A DNA stretch of 64,000 nt from Vreelandella aquamarina (GTDB lineage Bacteria > Pseudomonadota > Gammaproteobacteria > Pseudomonadales > Halomonadaceae), in assembly GCF_020075495.1 (NCBI RefSeq), contig NZ_JABYQT010000002.1:186001-250000 (forward strand), written 5' to 3'. Below the pieces are notes generated by a model. The model ran no database searches, was not told the origin of the DNA, and worked only from the letters and a program-made list of their open reading frames with translations. Shown one piece after another: positions 27,062 to 38,199 of this stretch. Each line of letters begins with the position of its first letter. Within the stretch, counting starts at the first letter, position 1. Both the position numbers and the translations under genes were made by a program.

Positions 27062-27068
27062 GGTGCCT

Positions 27069-29024
27069 GTGTCCGAGTTGTCGTCCTCACCGCGTATTCA
27101 TGTGCTCGACCCGCGCCTGGCCAACCAGATTGCGGCCGGGGAGGTGGTCGAGCGCCCTTCATCAGTCACCAAGGAGCTGATCGAGAACGCCATCGATGCA
27201 GGCAGCCAGCGTATCGACGTGGAGATCGAGCAGGGCGGTGCGCGGCTTATCAAGGTGCGCGATGATGGCATCGGCATTGGCGAGGAAGACCTGCCGCTGG
27301 CGCTGGCGCGCCATGCCACCAGCAAGATCGAGAGCCTGGAGGACCTGGAAGGCGTCAGTTCGCTGGGTTTTCGTGGCGAGGCGCTGGCCTCGATCAGTTC
27401 GGTATCGCGCCTGGAGCTGGTTTCCAACGCCGAAGACGACCCGCGTGGCGGTTGGCGTGTGGTGGCCGAAGGGCGAGGAATGGAGGCGAGGGTGACACCG
27501 GCCCCGCACCCGCGTGGCACCAGCGTGGCGGTACGTGACCTGTTCTTCAATACGCCAGCGCGGCGCAAGTTCCTGCGCACCGAAAAGACCGAGTTTGCCC
27601 ACGTGGAAGAGGCGTTCCGGCGCCAGGCACTGTCGCGCTACGACATTACCTGGGTGCTGCGCCACAATCAGAAAGTGGTGCACCAGCTGCCTTCCGGGCA
27701 CTCTGCGGCTGCCCAGGAGCGGCGCATTGCTGCGCTGCTGGGCAAGAACTTCATCGAGCATGCACGCTATATCGAACGCGAAGCGGGCGGGCTGCGCCTG
27801 AGTGGCTGGGTGGGGTTGCCTACCCATTCACGCTCCCAGGCAGATCAGCAGTACTTTTTCGTCAACGGCCGTGTAGTGCGTGACCGGCTGGTGGCCCACG
27901 CGGTTCGCCAGGCTTATCGCGACGTGCTGTACAACGGCCGCCATCCGGTATTCGTGCTTTATTTGACGCTGGACCCGGACGTGGTGGATGTCAACGTGCA
28001 TCCTACCAAGCACGAAGTGCGCTTTCGTGACGGCCGTATGGTGCATGACTTTCTCTACTCCAGCCTGCATCACTGTCTGGCAACGTCCAAGCCTGCCGAA
28101 AGCGATGCACCGGAGGAGGCTGAGGCCGCCCAACCTTTGAGTGCGTCCTCTGCCGAGCCTGTGGCGAGCGAAGAAGCGACTGCCAGTTCGCCAGAATCTG
28201 GTAAAGAGTCTGGCAAATGGCAGCAGCAGGGCATGGCACTGGCGCCACCGCAGGCGCCCGCTCGCCACCCGGGGGCAGAAAAGGTGCGTCGCTTCATGCA
28301 GGGCTATCAGGCGCTGCATCCGGGACATGAAGAGACACTGCTGACGCCGCAGGCGCCAGGGACATGGGCGGGGGAAGCATCAACCGCCAACCAGGTGCGC
28401 GAGGCGCCGCTTGCCATGCCGGAGAGTGACCCCGCCAGTGCGCCCCCGCTGGGCTTTGCGCTGGGGCAACTGCACGGCATTTACATTCTGGCCCAGAATG
28501 CCCATGGGCTGGTGTTGGTGGATATGCATGCGGCTCACGAGCGCATCGTATATGAGCGCATGAAGGAGCAGCTGGCGGCAAGCGGCATCGATACGCAGCC
28601 GCTGCTGGTGCCGGTCTCGCTGGCCGCCAGCCGGGCGGAGGTGGCCACTGCCGAGAGCGAGCAGGCGGCGATTTCCAAGCTTGGCATAGAGCTGGATATC
28701 GCCGGGCCGGAAACGCTTCTGGTGCGCCAGTTGCCTGCGCTGCTTGCCCAGGCCGACCCCGAGGCGCTGGTGCGTGAAATGCTCGAGGAACTGGCCCGCT
28801 TCGGACGCACCCATCAGGTGGAAGCACGAATCCATGAGCTGCTCTCTACCATGGCTTGTCACGGCAGTGTGCGCGCCAACCGGCGCCTGACCGTGGCCGA
28901 GATGAACGCGCTGCTGCGCGACATGGAGCGCACCGAACGTAGCGACCAGTGTAACCATGGGCGACCCACCTGGACCCAGATGAGCATGAAAGCGCTGGAC
29001 AAGCTGTTCCTGCGCGGTCAGTAG
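27069..29024 (+). CDS. mutL: DNA mismatch repair protein MutL
   Basis: Mismatch-repair protein of 651 residues. The N-terminal GHKL ATPase shows [11 protein letters not shown] and [11 protein letters not shown] Glu/Ser/Pro-rich linker spans about 350-470. The C-terminal domain carries [12 protein letters not shown] (about residue 485) and CNHGRPTW (about 628), which resemble the DQHA(X)2E(X)4E and CPHGRP nuclease motifs of MutLs in bacteria that lack MutH; E. coli MutL lacks them. The GTG start at 27069 has GAGG five bases upstream. It lies between amiB and miaA. Confidence 0.96.
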   Translation: MSELSSSPRIHVLDPRLANQIAAGEVVERPSSVTKELIENAIDAGSQRIDVEIEQGGARLIKVRDDGIGIGEEDLPLALARHATSKIESLEDLEGVSSLGFRGEALASISSVSRLELVSNAEDDPRGGWRVVAEGRGMEARVTPAPHPRGTSVAVRDLFFNTPARRKFLRTEKTEFAHVEEAFRRQALSRYDITWVLRHNQKVVHQLPSGHSAAAQERRIAALLGKNFIEHARYIEREAGGLRLSGWVGLPTHSRSQADQQYFFVNGRVVRDRLVAHAVRQAYRDVLYNGRHPVFVLYLTLDPDVVDVNVHPTKHEVRFRDGRMVHDFLYSSLHHCLATSKPAESDAPEEAEAAQPLSASSAEPVASEEATASSPESGKESGKWQQQGMALAPPQAPARHPGAEKVRRFMQGYQALHPGHEETLLTPQAPGTWAGEASTANQVREAPLAMPESDPASAPPLGFALGQLHGIYILAQNAHGLVLVDMHAAHERIVYERMKEQLAASGIDTQPLLVPVSLAASRAEVATAESEQAAISKLGIELDIAGPETLLVRQLPALLAQADPEALVREMLEELARFGRTHQVEARIHELLSTMACHGSVRANRRLTVAEMNALLRDMERTERSDQCNHGRPTWTQMSMKALDKLFLRGQ

Positions 29025-29066
29025 TGATCTACCTCTTTTTTCAAGCATGGCGGAGTTTGCCACCCT

Positions 29067-30005
29067 ATGGCTGATACGCGCCCCTGGGCGATTTTTCTGA
29101 TGGGCCCGACTGCGGCCGGCAAGACCGATACGGCCATCGCGCTTCATGAGCGGCTGGGCCACGAGCTGATCAGTGTGGATTCCGCCATGGTCTATCGTGA
29201 CATGGATATCGGCAGTGCCAAGCCCAGCGCAGCGGAGCTTGCCCGCGCACCCCATCGACTGATCGATCTGCGCGACCCGGCGCAGCCCTATTCCGCAGCG
29301 GATTTTCGTGAGGATGCTCTTTCCGAGATGCGACAAATCAGCGCGGCGGGCAAGGTGCCGCTGCTGGTGGGCGGCACCATGCTGTACTACAAATGCCTGA
29401 TAGAAGGCGTGGCGAAGATGCCCGCAGCGGACCCCGCCATTCGCGAGCAGCTGGTGGCGAAGCGCGAGGCCGAGGGGCTTGGGGCCTTGCACGAAGCGTT
29501 GAAGCAGGTGGATCCGGTATCGGCACGGCGCATTCATCCCAACGACCCCCAGCGCATGATGCGCGCCCTGGAGGTCTATTACTCAAGCGGCAAGCCAATG
29601 AGCGAGCTTTGGGCAGAGCAGCAGCCGGAAACCTTTCCCTGGCGGGTGTTGTCGATAGCCCTGTCGCCCGCGGACCGAAGCGTTTTGCATGGTCGCATCG
29701 AAAAACGATTCAAGACGATGCTGTCAGAGGGCTTGATAGAGGAAGTGTCCGCCCTCAAAAAGCGTGTTGACCTGCATATTGATCTACCTGCCATGAAAAG
29801 CGTCGGCTACCGGCAGGTATGGGAATATCTGGACGGCGATTACGATTACCCTACGCTTGAAGAGCGGGGGGTCATCGCCACTCGTCAGCTTGCCAAGCGT
29901 CAGCTGACCTGGCTGAGAAGCTGGAAGAATCTTGTCTGGATCGATTCACAGCAGTCTGACGTGGTGGATAAGACGCTGAAATTCGTGCGTGAAAGCGGTG
30001 CTTAG
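29067..30005 (+). CDS. miaA: tRNA dimethylallyltransferase MiaA
   Basis: Enzyme of 312 residues that adds a dimethylallyl group to A37 of tRNAs reading UNN codons. It has the P-loop GPTAAGKTDTAIAL, the SVDSAMVYRDMDIGSAKP active-site segment and the VGGTMLYYKCLIEGVA motif. The stop is followed by a 136-base gap before hfq. In E. coli, hfq promoters lie within miaA; none was assigned here. Confidence 0.96.
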   Translation: MADTRPWAIFLMGPTAAGKTDTAIALHERLGHELISVDSAMVYRDMDIGSAKPSAAELARAPHRLIDLRDPAQPYSAADFREDALSEMRQISAAGKVPLLVGGTMLYYKCLIEGVAKMPAADPAIREQLVAKREAEGLGALHEALKQVDPVSARRIHPNDPQRMMRALEVYYSSGKPMSELWAEQQPETFPWRVLSIALSPADRSVLHGRIEKRFKTMLSEGLIEEVSALKKRVDLHIDLPAMKSVGYRQVWEYLDGDYDYPTLEERGVIATRQLAKRQLTWLRSWKNLVWIDSQQSDVVDKTLKFVRESGA

Positions 30006-30141
30006 CGTAAGATGGTAGTTTCGTAAGCGAGTGTTTTCGAGCGGCCATGTGACCAGGCCTTTCGGGCAACAGATTGCGGCGTAGTACCAGTAGGGCACGC
30101 CATTAATAACCAACCCCAACGACAGTTTTAGGGAGAGCAAC

Positions 30142-30390
30142 ATGTCCAAAGGGCAGTCCCTTCAAGACCCATACTTGAATATCTTGCGCAAAGAGCGCAT
30201 TCCGGTCTCTATCTTTTTGGTGAATGGCATCAAGCTGCAAGGCCAGATCGAATCCTTTGACCAGTTTGTCATTCTGCTACGTAATACCGTCAGTCAGATG
30301 GTTTATAAACATGCTATTTCCACGGTGGTGCCGTCGCGCAACGTACGTTTGCCGGCACAAGATCCAGCCGCACCCGATGCGGACATTTGA
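30142..30390 (+). CDS. hfq: RNA chaperone Hfq
   Basis: Sm-like hexameric RNA chaperone of 82 residues. Sm1 reads [28 protein letters not shown] in outline, and the Sm2 sequence [10 protein letters not shown] is perfect. The C-terminal tail is short (about 16 residues, rich in Asp, Pro and Ala), closer to Pseudomonas Hfq than to the long E. coli tail. A strong AGGGAG site precedes the ATG. hflX follows after 37 bases. Confidence 0.97.
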   Translation: MSKGQSLQDPYLNILRKERIPVSIFLVNGIKLQGQIESFDQFVILLRNTVSQMVYKHAISTVVPSRNVRLPAQDPAAPDADI

Positions 30391-30427
30391 CGCCGCTGGA
30401 TGAGCAATGGAATCCTCGAGGTATTGA

Positions 30428-31738
30428 TTGTTTTTTGAGCGCCCAGAAGCCGGTGAAACGGCAGTACTTGTTCACGTAGACTTTCACGATGAACAGGCAC
30501 GTGAAGACCCGGGTGAGTTTCTTGAGCTCGTGCGCTCTGCCGGTGCAGAGCCCGCGACCCTGCTCACCGCCAGTCGTCAGCGCCCGGATTCCCGAACCTT
30601 TATCGGTTCGGGCAAGCTGGATGAGCTGCGAGCCATGCTCGCAGCTCATCAGGCTGAACTGGTAATCTTCAATCACAGTTTGAGTCCTTCCCAACAGCGC
30701 AACCTTGAGCGTGAGCTCAAATGCCGGGTTCTTGACCGTACCGGTCTGATCCTGGATATCTTTGCGCAGCGGGCACGAACCCATGAAGGTAAGCTGCAGG
30801 TCGAGCTTGCCCAGTTAGAATACATGTCTACCCGCCTGGTGCGCGGGTGGACGCACCTTGAACGTCAGAAGGGCGGTATAGGCCTGCGCGGGCCCGGCGA
30901 GACCCAGCTGGAAACCGACCGCCGCCTGCTCAGAGGGCGTATCAAGTCCATCAACAAGCGCCTGGACAAGGTGCGCAGCCAGCGTGAACAGAATCGCCGA
31001 GCCCGCGCCCGTGCCGAGATTCACAGCGTATCGCTGGTGGGCTATACCAACGCTGGCAAGTCGACGCTGTTCAACGCGTTGACCGATGCCGAGGTCTATG
31101 CCGCCGATCAGCTGTTTGCCACGCTGGACCCGACGCTCAGGCGCCTGGAAATCGACGATGTCGGTCCGGTGGTCATGGCGGATACGGTAGGTTTCATCCG
31201 CCATCTGCCCCACAAGCTGGTTGAGGCCTTCCAGGCCACGCTGCAGGAAGCCGCCGAAGCGACACTGCTGGTGCATGTCATCGATGCCGCCGACCCGGAC
31301 CGCGAGCTGAACGTCGGCCAGGTCGAGTACGTGCTCGAGGAGATCGGTGCAGACAGCGTGCCGGTACTCAAGGTCATGAACAAGATCGACAAGCTTGACA
31401 GTGCGCCGCGTATCGAGCGCGATGGCCATGGTGTGCCGCAGGTTGTCTGGCTCTCTGCCCAGCAGGGGCAAGGGCTTGAACTGCTTCACCAAGCGCTCAC
31501 CGAGCGCCTGGCTGACGATGTCATCGGCTTCTCGCTCACGTTGGCCCCCGAGCAGGGCAAGTTGCGTGCTGGGCTGCATGAGCTCAACGCTGTTCGTGAG
31601 GAAACGTTTGATGAGCAGGGCCACACGGTGCTGGATGTACGCCTGCCTCGGCGTGACTTCAATCAGCTGATGGCTCAGCTTGGCGAGCGCGCCAATACGT
31701 ATCTGCCTGAAGCGCTTCGCGAAACGGACGAGTGGTGA
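30428..31738 (+). CDS. hflX: Ribosome-associated GTPase HflX
   Basis: GTPase of 436 residues that splits stalled ribosomes under stress. The N-terminal HflX domain includes the glycine-rich GGIGLRGPGETQLETDRR segment; the G domain has GYTNAGKSTLFNAL (G1), DTVGFIRHLPH (G3) and NKIDKLD (G4). It begins with TTG at 30428, placed five bases after CGAGGT; no ATG in frame gives the conserved MFFERPEAGE start. It lies between hfq and hflK as in most gammaproteobacteria. Confidence 0.95.
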   Translation: MFFERPEAGETAVLVHVDFHDEQAREDPGEFLELVRSAGAEPATLLTASRQRPDSRTFIGSGKLDELRAMLAAHQAELVIFNHSLSPSQQRNLERELKCRVLDRTGLILDIFAQRARTHEGKLQVELAQLEYMSTRLVRGWTHLERQKGGIGLRGPGETQLETDRRLLRGRIKSINKRLDKVRSQREQNRRARARAEIHSVSLVGYTNAGKSTLFNALTDAEVYAADQLFATLDPTLRRLEIDDVGPVVMADTVGFIRHLPHKLVEAFQATLQEAAEATLLVHVIDAADPDRELNVGQVEYVLEEIGADSVPVLKVMNKIDKLDSAPRIERDGHGVPQVVWLSAQQGQGLELLHQALTERLADDVIGFSLTLAPEQGKLRAGLHELNAVREETFDEQGHTVLDVRLPRRDFNQLMAQLGERANTYLPEALRETDEW

Positions 31739-31811
31739 CAGGCCATTCACCCGGCCGCCCGCGTTTAATCGTGTAACGATGGTAATGACACATCGAGATA
31801 GCAATAATTTC

Positions 31812-31848
31812 AAAAAAGCGCGGGGCATTGCGATGTCGTGCCCCGCGC
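31812..31848 (-). terminator. Strong hairpin between hflX and hflK, terminator-like on the minus strand
   Basis: GCGCGGGGCA (31818-31827) pairs fully with TGCCCCGCGC (31839-31848) around an 11-base loop. On the minus strand the stem is followed by TTTTTTG, the form of a rho-independent terminator; on the plus strand no U-run follows. It could stop antisense transcripts coming from hflK, or act as a 5' leader structure on hflK mRNA. Confidence 0.55.
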
Positions 31849-31875
31849 AGGTGAGCACCTTAGTGGAGACGAAGT

Positions 31876-33168
31876 ATGGCCTGGAATGAGCCTGGTGGTG
31901 GCAACCAGCACGACCCCTGGAGTGGTGGTGGCCGACGCGGTGGCAACGACGGTGGAAACCGTGGTGGCAAGGACAGTGGCAACCGCGGGGGAAATGGGGG
32001 AAACAATGGAGGCAATAATCAGGGGCCTCCCGACCTAGATGAAGCCCTCAAGAAGTTCCAAGACAAGCTGAATGGCATGCTTGGCGGTGGTGGCAACAAG
32101 AGGGGCAGAGGTAACGGCAACCAAAAAGGCGGCGGTGGTGGCAAGCCGCGTAACTCGCTTGCTCTGCCTGGCCTGCTGGTGGTCGTGGCGCTGGCGATCT
32201 GGGCCGCTTCCGGTTTCTATCTGGTCGACCAGTCAGAGCGTGGTGTCGTGCTGCGGTTTGGCGAATACCAGGGCATCGTAAATCCCGGCCTGCAGTGGAA
32301 CCCACCGCTGATCGACGACGTGCGCATGGTCAATGTGACCCGTGTACGCTCCGTCTCCCAGACTCAGTCGATGCTGACCCGCGACGAGAACATCGTCGAA
32401 GTGGAAATTTCTGCGCAGTATCAGGTCGCCAACCCGAAGGATTTCGTGCTCAACGTGCGTGACCCGGCGCTTTCCATCGAGAATGCGCTCGATTCCGCCT
32501 TGCGCCACGTGGTCGGCGGTACGGACATGATCGATATCCTGACCTCCGGGCGTGAAATCCTGGGCAGCTCGGTCGCCAGCCGTCTGCAGACTTACCTGGA
32601 CGCCTATGGTGCGGGTATCAATCTACAAACCATCAACATCGAATCTACCTCGGCGCCGGCGCCGGTCATCGATGCCTTCGATGACGTTATCCGCGCTCGC
32701 GAAGATCGTCAGCGTACCATCAACGAAGGGATGGCCTACGCCAATGCCATTATCCCGGCTGCTCAGGGTCAGGCGCAACGCGTTGTCGAGCAGGGCCAGG
32801 GGTATCGCGAGTCGGTCGTGGCCGAAGCGCAAGGTCAGGCCAACCGCTTCAACGCACTGTTGAGCGAGTACCGCAACGCACCGGAAGTCATGCGTGAGCG
32901 CATGTACCTGGATGCCATCGAGGAAGTGTTCGGCAATACGCCCAAGGTACTGCTGGATGCAAGCGAAAATGCGCCAATGATGTACCTGCCGCTTGATCAG
33001 ATGCGAGGCAACAGTGAGCGCAGCGGCAACACCGTTGGCAACAGCAACACCCGTCGTAATGCCGATGATGAAGAGCTCGACCCGCGCGTTATCGAGAATT
33101 TGCGCAGCGGACAAGTCAGCAGCAACTCCTCTTCAGGCAATAGCTCCATCCGCAGGGAGGGCCGGTAA
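31876..33168 (+). CDS. hflK: FtsH protease modulator HflK
   Basis: SPFH/Band 7 protein of 430 residues that, with HflC, cages FtsH in the inner membrane. The first 95 residues are a cytoplasmic tail very rich in Gly, Asn and Arg, split by the conserved GPPDLDEALKKFQDKL helix. A single membrane helix (LALPGLLVVVALAIWAASGFY) is followed by the SPFH domain and a long helical region. The C-terminus is Ser/Asn-rich. hflC starts on the base after its stop. Confidence 0.96.
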   Translation: MAWNEPGGGNQHDPWSGGGRRGGNDGGNRGGKDSGNRGGNGGNNGGNNQGPPDLDEALKKFQDKLNGMLGGGGNKRGRGNGNQKGGGGGKPRNSLALPGLLVVVALAIWAASGFYLVDQSERGVVLRFGEYQGIVNPGLQWNPPLIDDVRMVNVTRVRSVSQTQSMLTRDENIVEVEISAQYQVANPKDFVLNVRDPALSIENALDSALRHVVGGTDMIDILTSGREILGSSVASRLQTYLDAYGAGINLQTINIESTSAPAPVIDAFDDVIRAREDRQRTINEGMAYANAIIPAAQGQAQRVVEQGQGYRESVVAEAQGQANRFNALLSEYRNAPEVMRERMYLDAIEEVFGNTPKVLLDASENAPMMYLPLDQMRGNSERSGNTVGNSNTRRNADDEELDPRVIENLRSGQVSSNSSSGNSSIRREGR

Positions 33169-34065
33169 ATGGTTAACAATCGATCCCTGCTAATTGTAGG
33201 TACCCTGGCGGCCGTTGCATGGCTTGCCAGCAATACGCTGTACGTCGTCGATGAAACCGAGCGCGCGGTCAAGCTGCGCTTTGGTGAGGTAATCGAAGAG
33301 AACATTCAGCCAGGGCTGCATGCCAAGATGCCGATCGCGCAGACGGTGCGCAAGTTCGATACGCGCCTGCTGACGCTGGATACCGATACCAGCCGCTATC
33401 TGACGCTCGAGCAGAAAGCCGTCATCGTCGACTCCTACGTCAAGTGGCAGGTAGTCAATCCTACCCGCTACTACGAAGCCACGGCGGGCGATGAAATGAT
33501 GGCCATCCGCCTCATCCAGCCCCGCGTGGACGAGAGCCTGCGTAACGAGTTTGGCCGCTTGAACCTCCAGGAAATCATCGCTGAACGCCGCGATGACCTG
33601 ATGATCGGGCCGACGGAAGAGCTTGACCAGTTGATGCGTAACGAACTTGGCGTGGCGGTCCGCGATATCCGTATCAAGCGTATCGATCTGCCTGACGACG
33701 TTTCCGCCGCCGTATTCGAACGGATGCGCTCGGAGCGTGAGCGTGAAGCGCGTGAGTGGCGTGCCCAGGGCCAGGAAGAGGCCGAGCGGATTCGCGCCAA
33801 CGCTGATCGCCGTCGTCAAGTGCTCATCGCTCAGGCAAATGAGCGGGCAGAAACGCTGCGCGGTGAAGGTGATGCCGAAGCAGCAGGCATCTTCTCGGCA
33901 GCCTACGGCCAGGATCAGGAATTCTTCGCCTTCTGGCGCAGCCTGAATGCCTACCGCGACAGCTTTTCGGGCGATGGCAATCTGCTGGTGCTTGAGCCGG
34001 ATAGCGACTTCTTCCGCTACCTGCGCAGTGCTTCTCCCGCTGCAGGAGAGGGCGGCGACGAATAA
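33169..34065 (+). CDS. hflC: FtsH protease modulator HflC
   Basis: Partner of HflK, 298 residues. One N-terminal membrane helix (LLIVGTLAAVAWLASNTLYVV) leads into the SPFH domain (ETERAVKLRFGEV) and a charged helical stretch rich in Arg/Glu (about 185-235), ending with the FFAFWRSLNAYRDSF segment typical of HflC. It directly abuts hflK. In E. coli and Pseudomonas a small DUF2065 gene follows; the gap here is too short to hold one. Confidence 0.96.
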   Translation: MVNNRSLLIVGTLAAVAWLASNTLYVVDETERAVKLRFGEVIEENIQPGLHAKMPIAQTVRKFDTRLLTLDTDTSRYLTLEQKAVIVDSYVKWQVVNPTRYYEATAGDEMMAIRLIQPRVDESLRNEFGRLNLQEIIAERRDDLMIGPTEELDQLMRNELGVAVRDIRIKRIDLPDDVSAAVFERMRSEREREAREWRAQGQEEAERIRANADRRRQVLIAQANERAETLRGEGDAEAAGIFSAAYGQDQEFFAFWRSLNAYRDSFSGDGNLLVLEPDSDFFRYLRSASPAAGEGGDE

Positions 34066-34150
34066 GCCCGCGTAAAAGAGGCAGGGATGAACAGTGCTGG
34101 CATGATGCTGGCGGGGTTCATCCCGGTGCCAAACGTGGTAGACTTAATTG

Positions 34151-34175
34151 AACCGGGCGTTCGCCCGGTTTTTTT
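34151..34175 (+). terminator. Rho-independent terminator after hflC
   Basis: AACCGGGCG and CGCCCGGTT form a 9-bp stem with a very short loop, followed by TTTTT. It ends the hfq-hflX-hflK-hflC run and isolates hisZ-purA, which therefore need a promoter in the roughly 70 bases before hisZ or readthrough. Confidence 0.85.
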
Positions 34176-34243
34176 GTGGCCCTCATTCAGGATTTATGCA
34201 TTTATCGCATTCGGGGCCTTCATCGTCTTGCAGGATTGTTGAC

Positions 34244-36732
<2,489 letters not shown>

Positions 36733-36782
36733 GAAGGTCTTCGTGGTGTACAGCCGGAGCGTCACTCGTTCCGGCAGGCTGC

Positions 36783-36806
36783 AAAGGGGCGCTTCGGCGC
36801 CCCTTT
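36783..36806. terminator. Hairpin between convergent purA and cobO, probable two-way terminator
   Basis: AAAGGGGCGC and GCGCCCCTTT form a perfect 10-bp stem capped by TTCG, a very stable tetraloop. The terminal U residues are part of the stem on both strands and no longer U-run follows, so it may act in both directions with modest efficiency. Confidence 0.7.
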
Positions 36807-36825
36807 CGTGTGGTTGACCCTGAGA

Positions 36826-37425
36826 TTAAAAATCGATACCGCGGCGCGCCTGCAAACCGTTGTTGAAGGCGTGACGCACATCCTGCATTTCCGTCACGGT
36901 GTCGGCCATGGCAATGAGTTCACGGTGTGCATTGCGTCCGGTGATGATGACCGTCTGCTCACGTGGTCGGTTTTCAAGTGCCGCCTTGACGGTGGCAATA
37001 TCCAGATAGCCAAACTTGAGCATGTAGGTAATTTCATCCAGTACGACCAGGTACGTGTCGGGGTCGGCCAGCATGCGCTCGGCATCTTTCCATACGTTCT
37101 GGCAGGCTTGGATATCGGCTTCACGGTTTTGCGTATCCCAGGTAAAGCCGGTGGCCATGATCACCACATCCAGATTCGGGTCGCTCTCCAGACGGTTACG
37201 CTCGCCGCACTCCCAGAGCCCCTTGATGAACTGCACGACGCCCACCTTGTAGCCATAGCCCAGCGAACGGGCGACGGTACCCCAGGCGGCGGTAGTCTTG
37301 CCCTTGCCGTTGCCGGTATTGATAAGCAGCAGGCCCCGCTGTTCGGTGGCGTTGGCCACTTTTTCATCCACGCGAGCCTTGAGCTTTTCCATGGATGCCT
37401 TATGGCGCGTATTACGGTCTGTCAT
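36826..37425 (-). CDS. cobO: Cob(I)yrinic acid a,c-diamide adenosyltransferase (CobO/BtuR)
   Basis: Enzyme of 199 residues that adds the 5'-deoxyadenosyl group to corrinoids. It has the P-loop GNGKGKTTAAWG, the substrate segment FIKGLWECGERN and VLDEITYML. The start at 37425 follows GGAG. It stands alone with no other cobalamin gene nearby, so it may serve salvage rather than mark a synthesis cluster. No cobalamin riboswitch was recognised in the 198-base region upstream. Confidence 0.94.
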   Translation of the reverse strand: MTDRNTRHKASMEKLKARVDEKVANATEQRGLLLINTGNGKGKTTAAWGTVARSLGYGYKVGVVQFIKGLWECGERNRLESDPNLDVVIMATGFTWDTQNREADIQACQNVWKDAERMLADPDTYLVVLDEITYMLKFGYLDIATVKAALENRPREQTVIITGRNAHRELIAMADTVTEMQDVRHAFNNGLQARRGIDF

Positions 37426-37623
37426 CGTCGCTCCTGTCCGCGTCGGTCAATACGCCTATAGACTACGGTATGTAGCGGTCAATGCGTAGCCGATGCACAC
37501 ACCAGGTGGGATCTGAGCTTGACTGATCCATGTGGAATTTTTAGGACGAATCGGCAACAGGATTAGCCCGTGAGGGGCTTGCTGCTCTAAAATAACCGGT
37601 CATGTCTTGCTAGGATAACTGTC

Positions 37624-38109
37624 ATGCCCTCATTTGATATCGTCTCGGAATTTGATCAGCACGAAGCCACTAACGCCGTTGATCAGGCCAATCGTGAAGT
37701 ACAGTCACGCTTTGATTTCAAAGGCGTCGATGCAAGCTTTGCGCTCGAAGGTGAAAAAGTGCAGCTGGAAGCCGAAGTCGATTTCCAGCTCAAGCAGATG
37801 CTGGATGTGCTGCGCAATCGCCTGATTGCGCGGGGTATCGATGCACGCTGCATGGATATCAAGGACCCTGAACTTTCCGGCGTCAAGGCTCGCCAGGACG
37901 TCGTGCTCAAGCAGGGGCTCGATCAGGCCGAAGCCAAGGACGTGGTCAAGCGGATCAAGGCAAGCAAGCTCAAGGTTCAGGCGCAGATCCAGGGTGAAAA
38001 GGTTCGTGTGACCGGCAAGAAGCGCGACGACCTCCAGAGCGTGATGGCCCTGTTGCGTGGCGAAGAAGGTCCCGAATTACCGCTGCAGTTCGACAACTTC
38101 CGTGACTGA
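37624..38109 (+). CDS. yajQ: YajQ-family (DUF520) nucleotide-binding protein
   Basis: Protein of 161 residues with two ferredoxin-like halves. Family members bind nucleotides, and the Xanthomonas homologue binds cyclic di-GMP. The start MPSFDIVSEFDQHEATNAVD is the classic YajQ opening; FDFKGVDASF and the final RGEEGPELPLQFDNFRD also match. Its 198-base upstream gap shows a TTGACT at 37519 with a weak -10 (TAGGAC, 17-base spacing). Confidence 0.94.
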   Translation: MPSFDIVSEFDQHEATNAVDQANREVQSRFDFKGVDASFALEGEKVQLEAEVDFQLKQMLDVLRNRLIARGIDARCMDIKDPELSGVKARQDVVLKQGLDQAEAKDVVKRIKASKLKVQAQIQGEKVRVTGKKRDDLQSVMALLRGEEGPELPLQFDNFRD

Positions 38110-38199
38110 GTCTATTCGCGACTAAACATAAAAGGGCAGTGTCGTTGTGCTGCCCGGCACCCGACTTTCAATGAGCGTTTACTACAGGAGCTACGCACT

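Noticed and set aside
37426..37623. Cobalamin riboswitch upstream of cobO
   Set aside because: I looked for the conserved riboswitch core on the minus strand and did not see it.
38134..38155. GGGCAG/CTGCCC hairpin after yajQ
   Set aside because: A 6-bp stem with a 10-base loop and no U-run; not enough for a terminator call.
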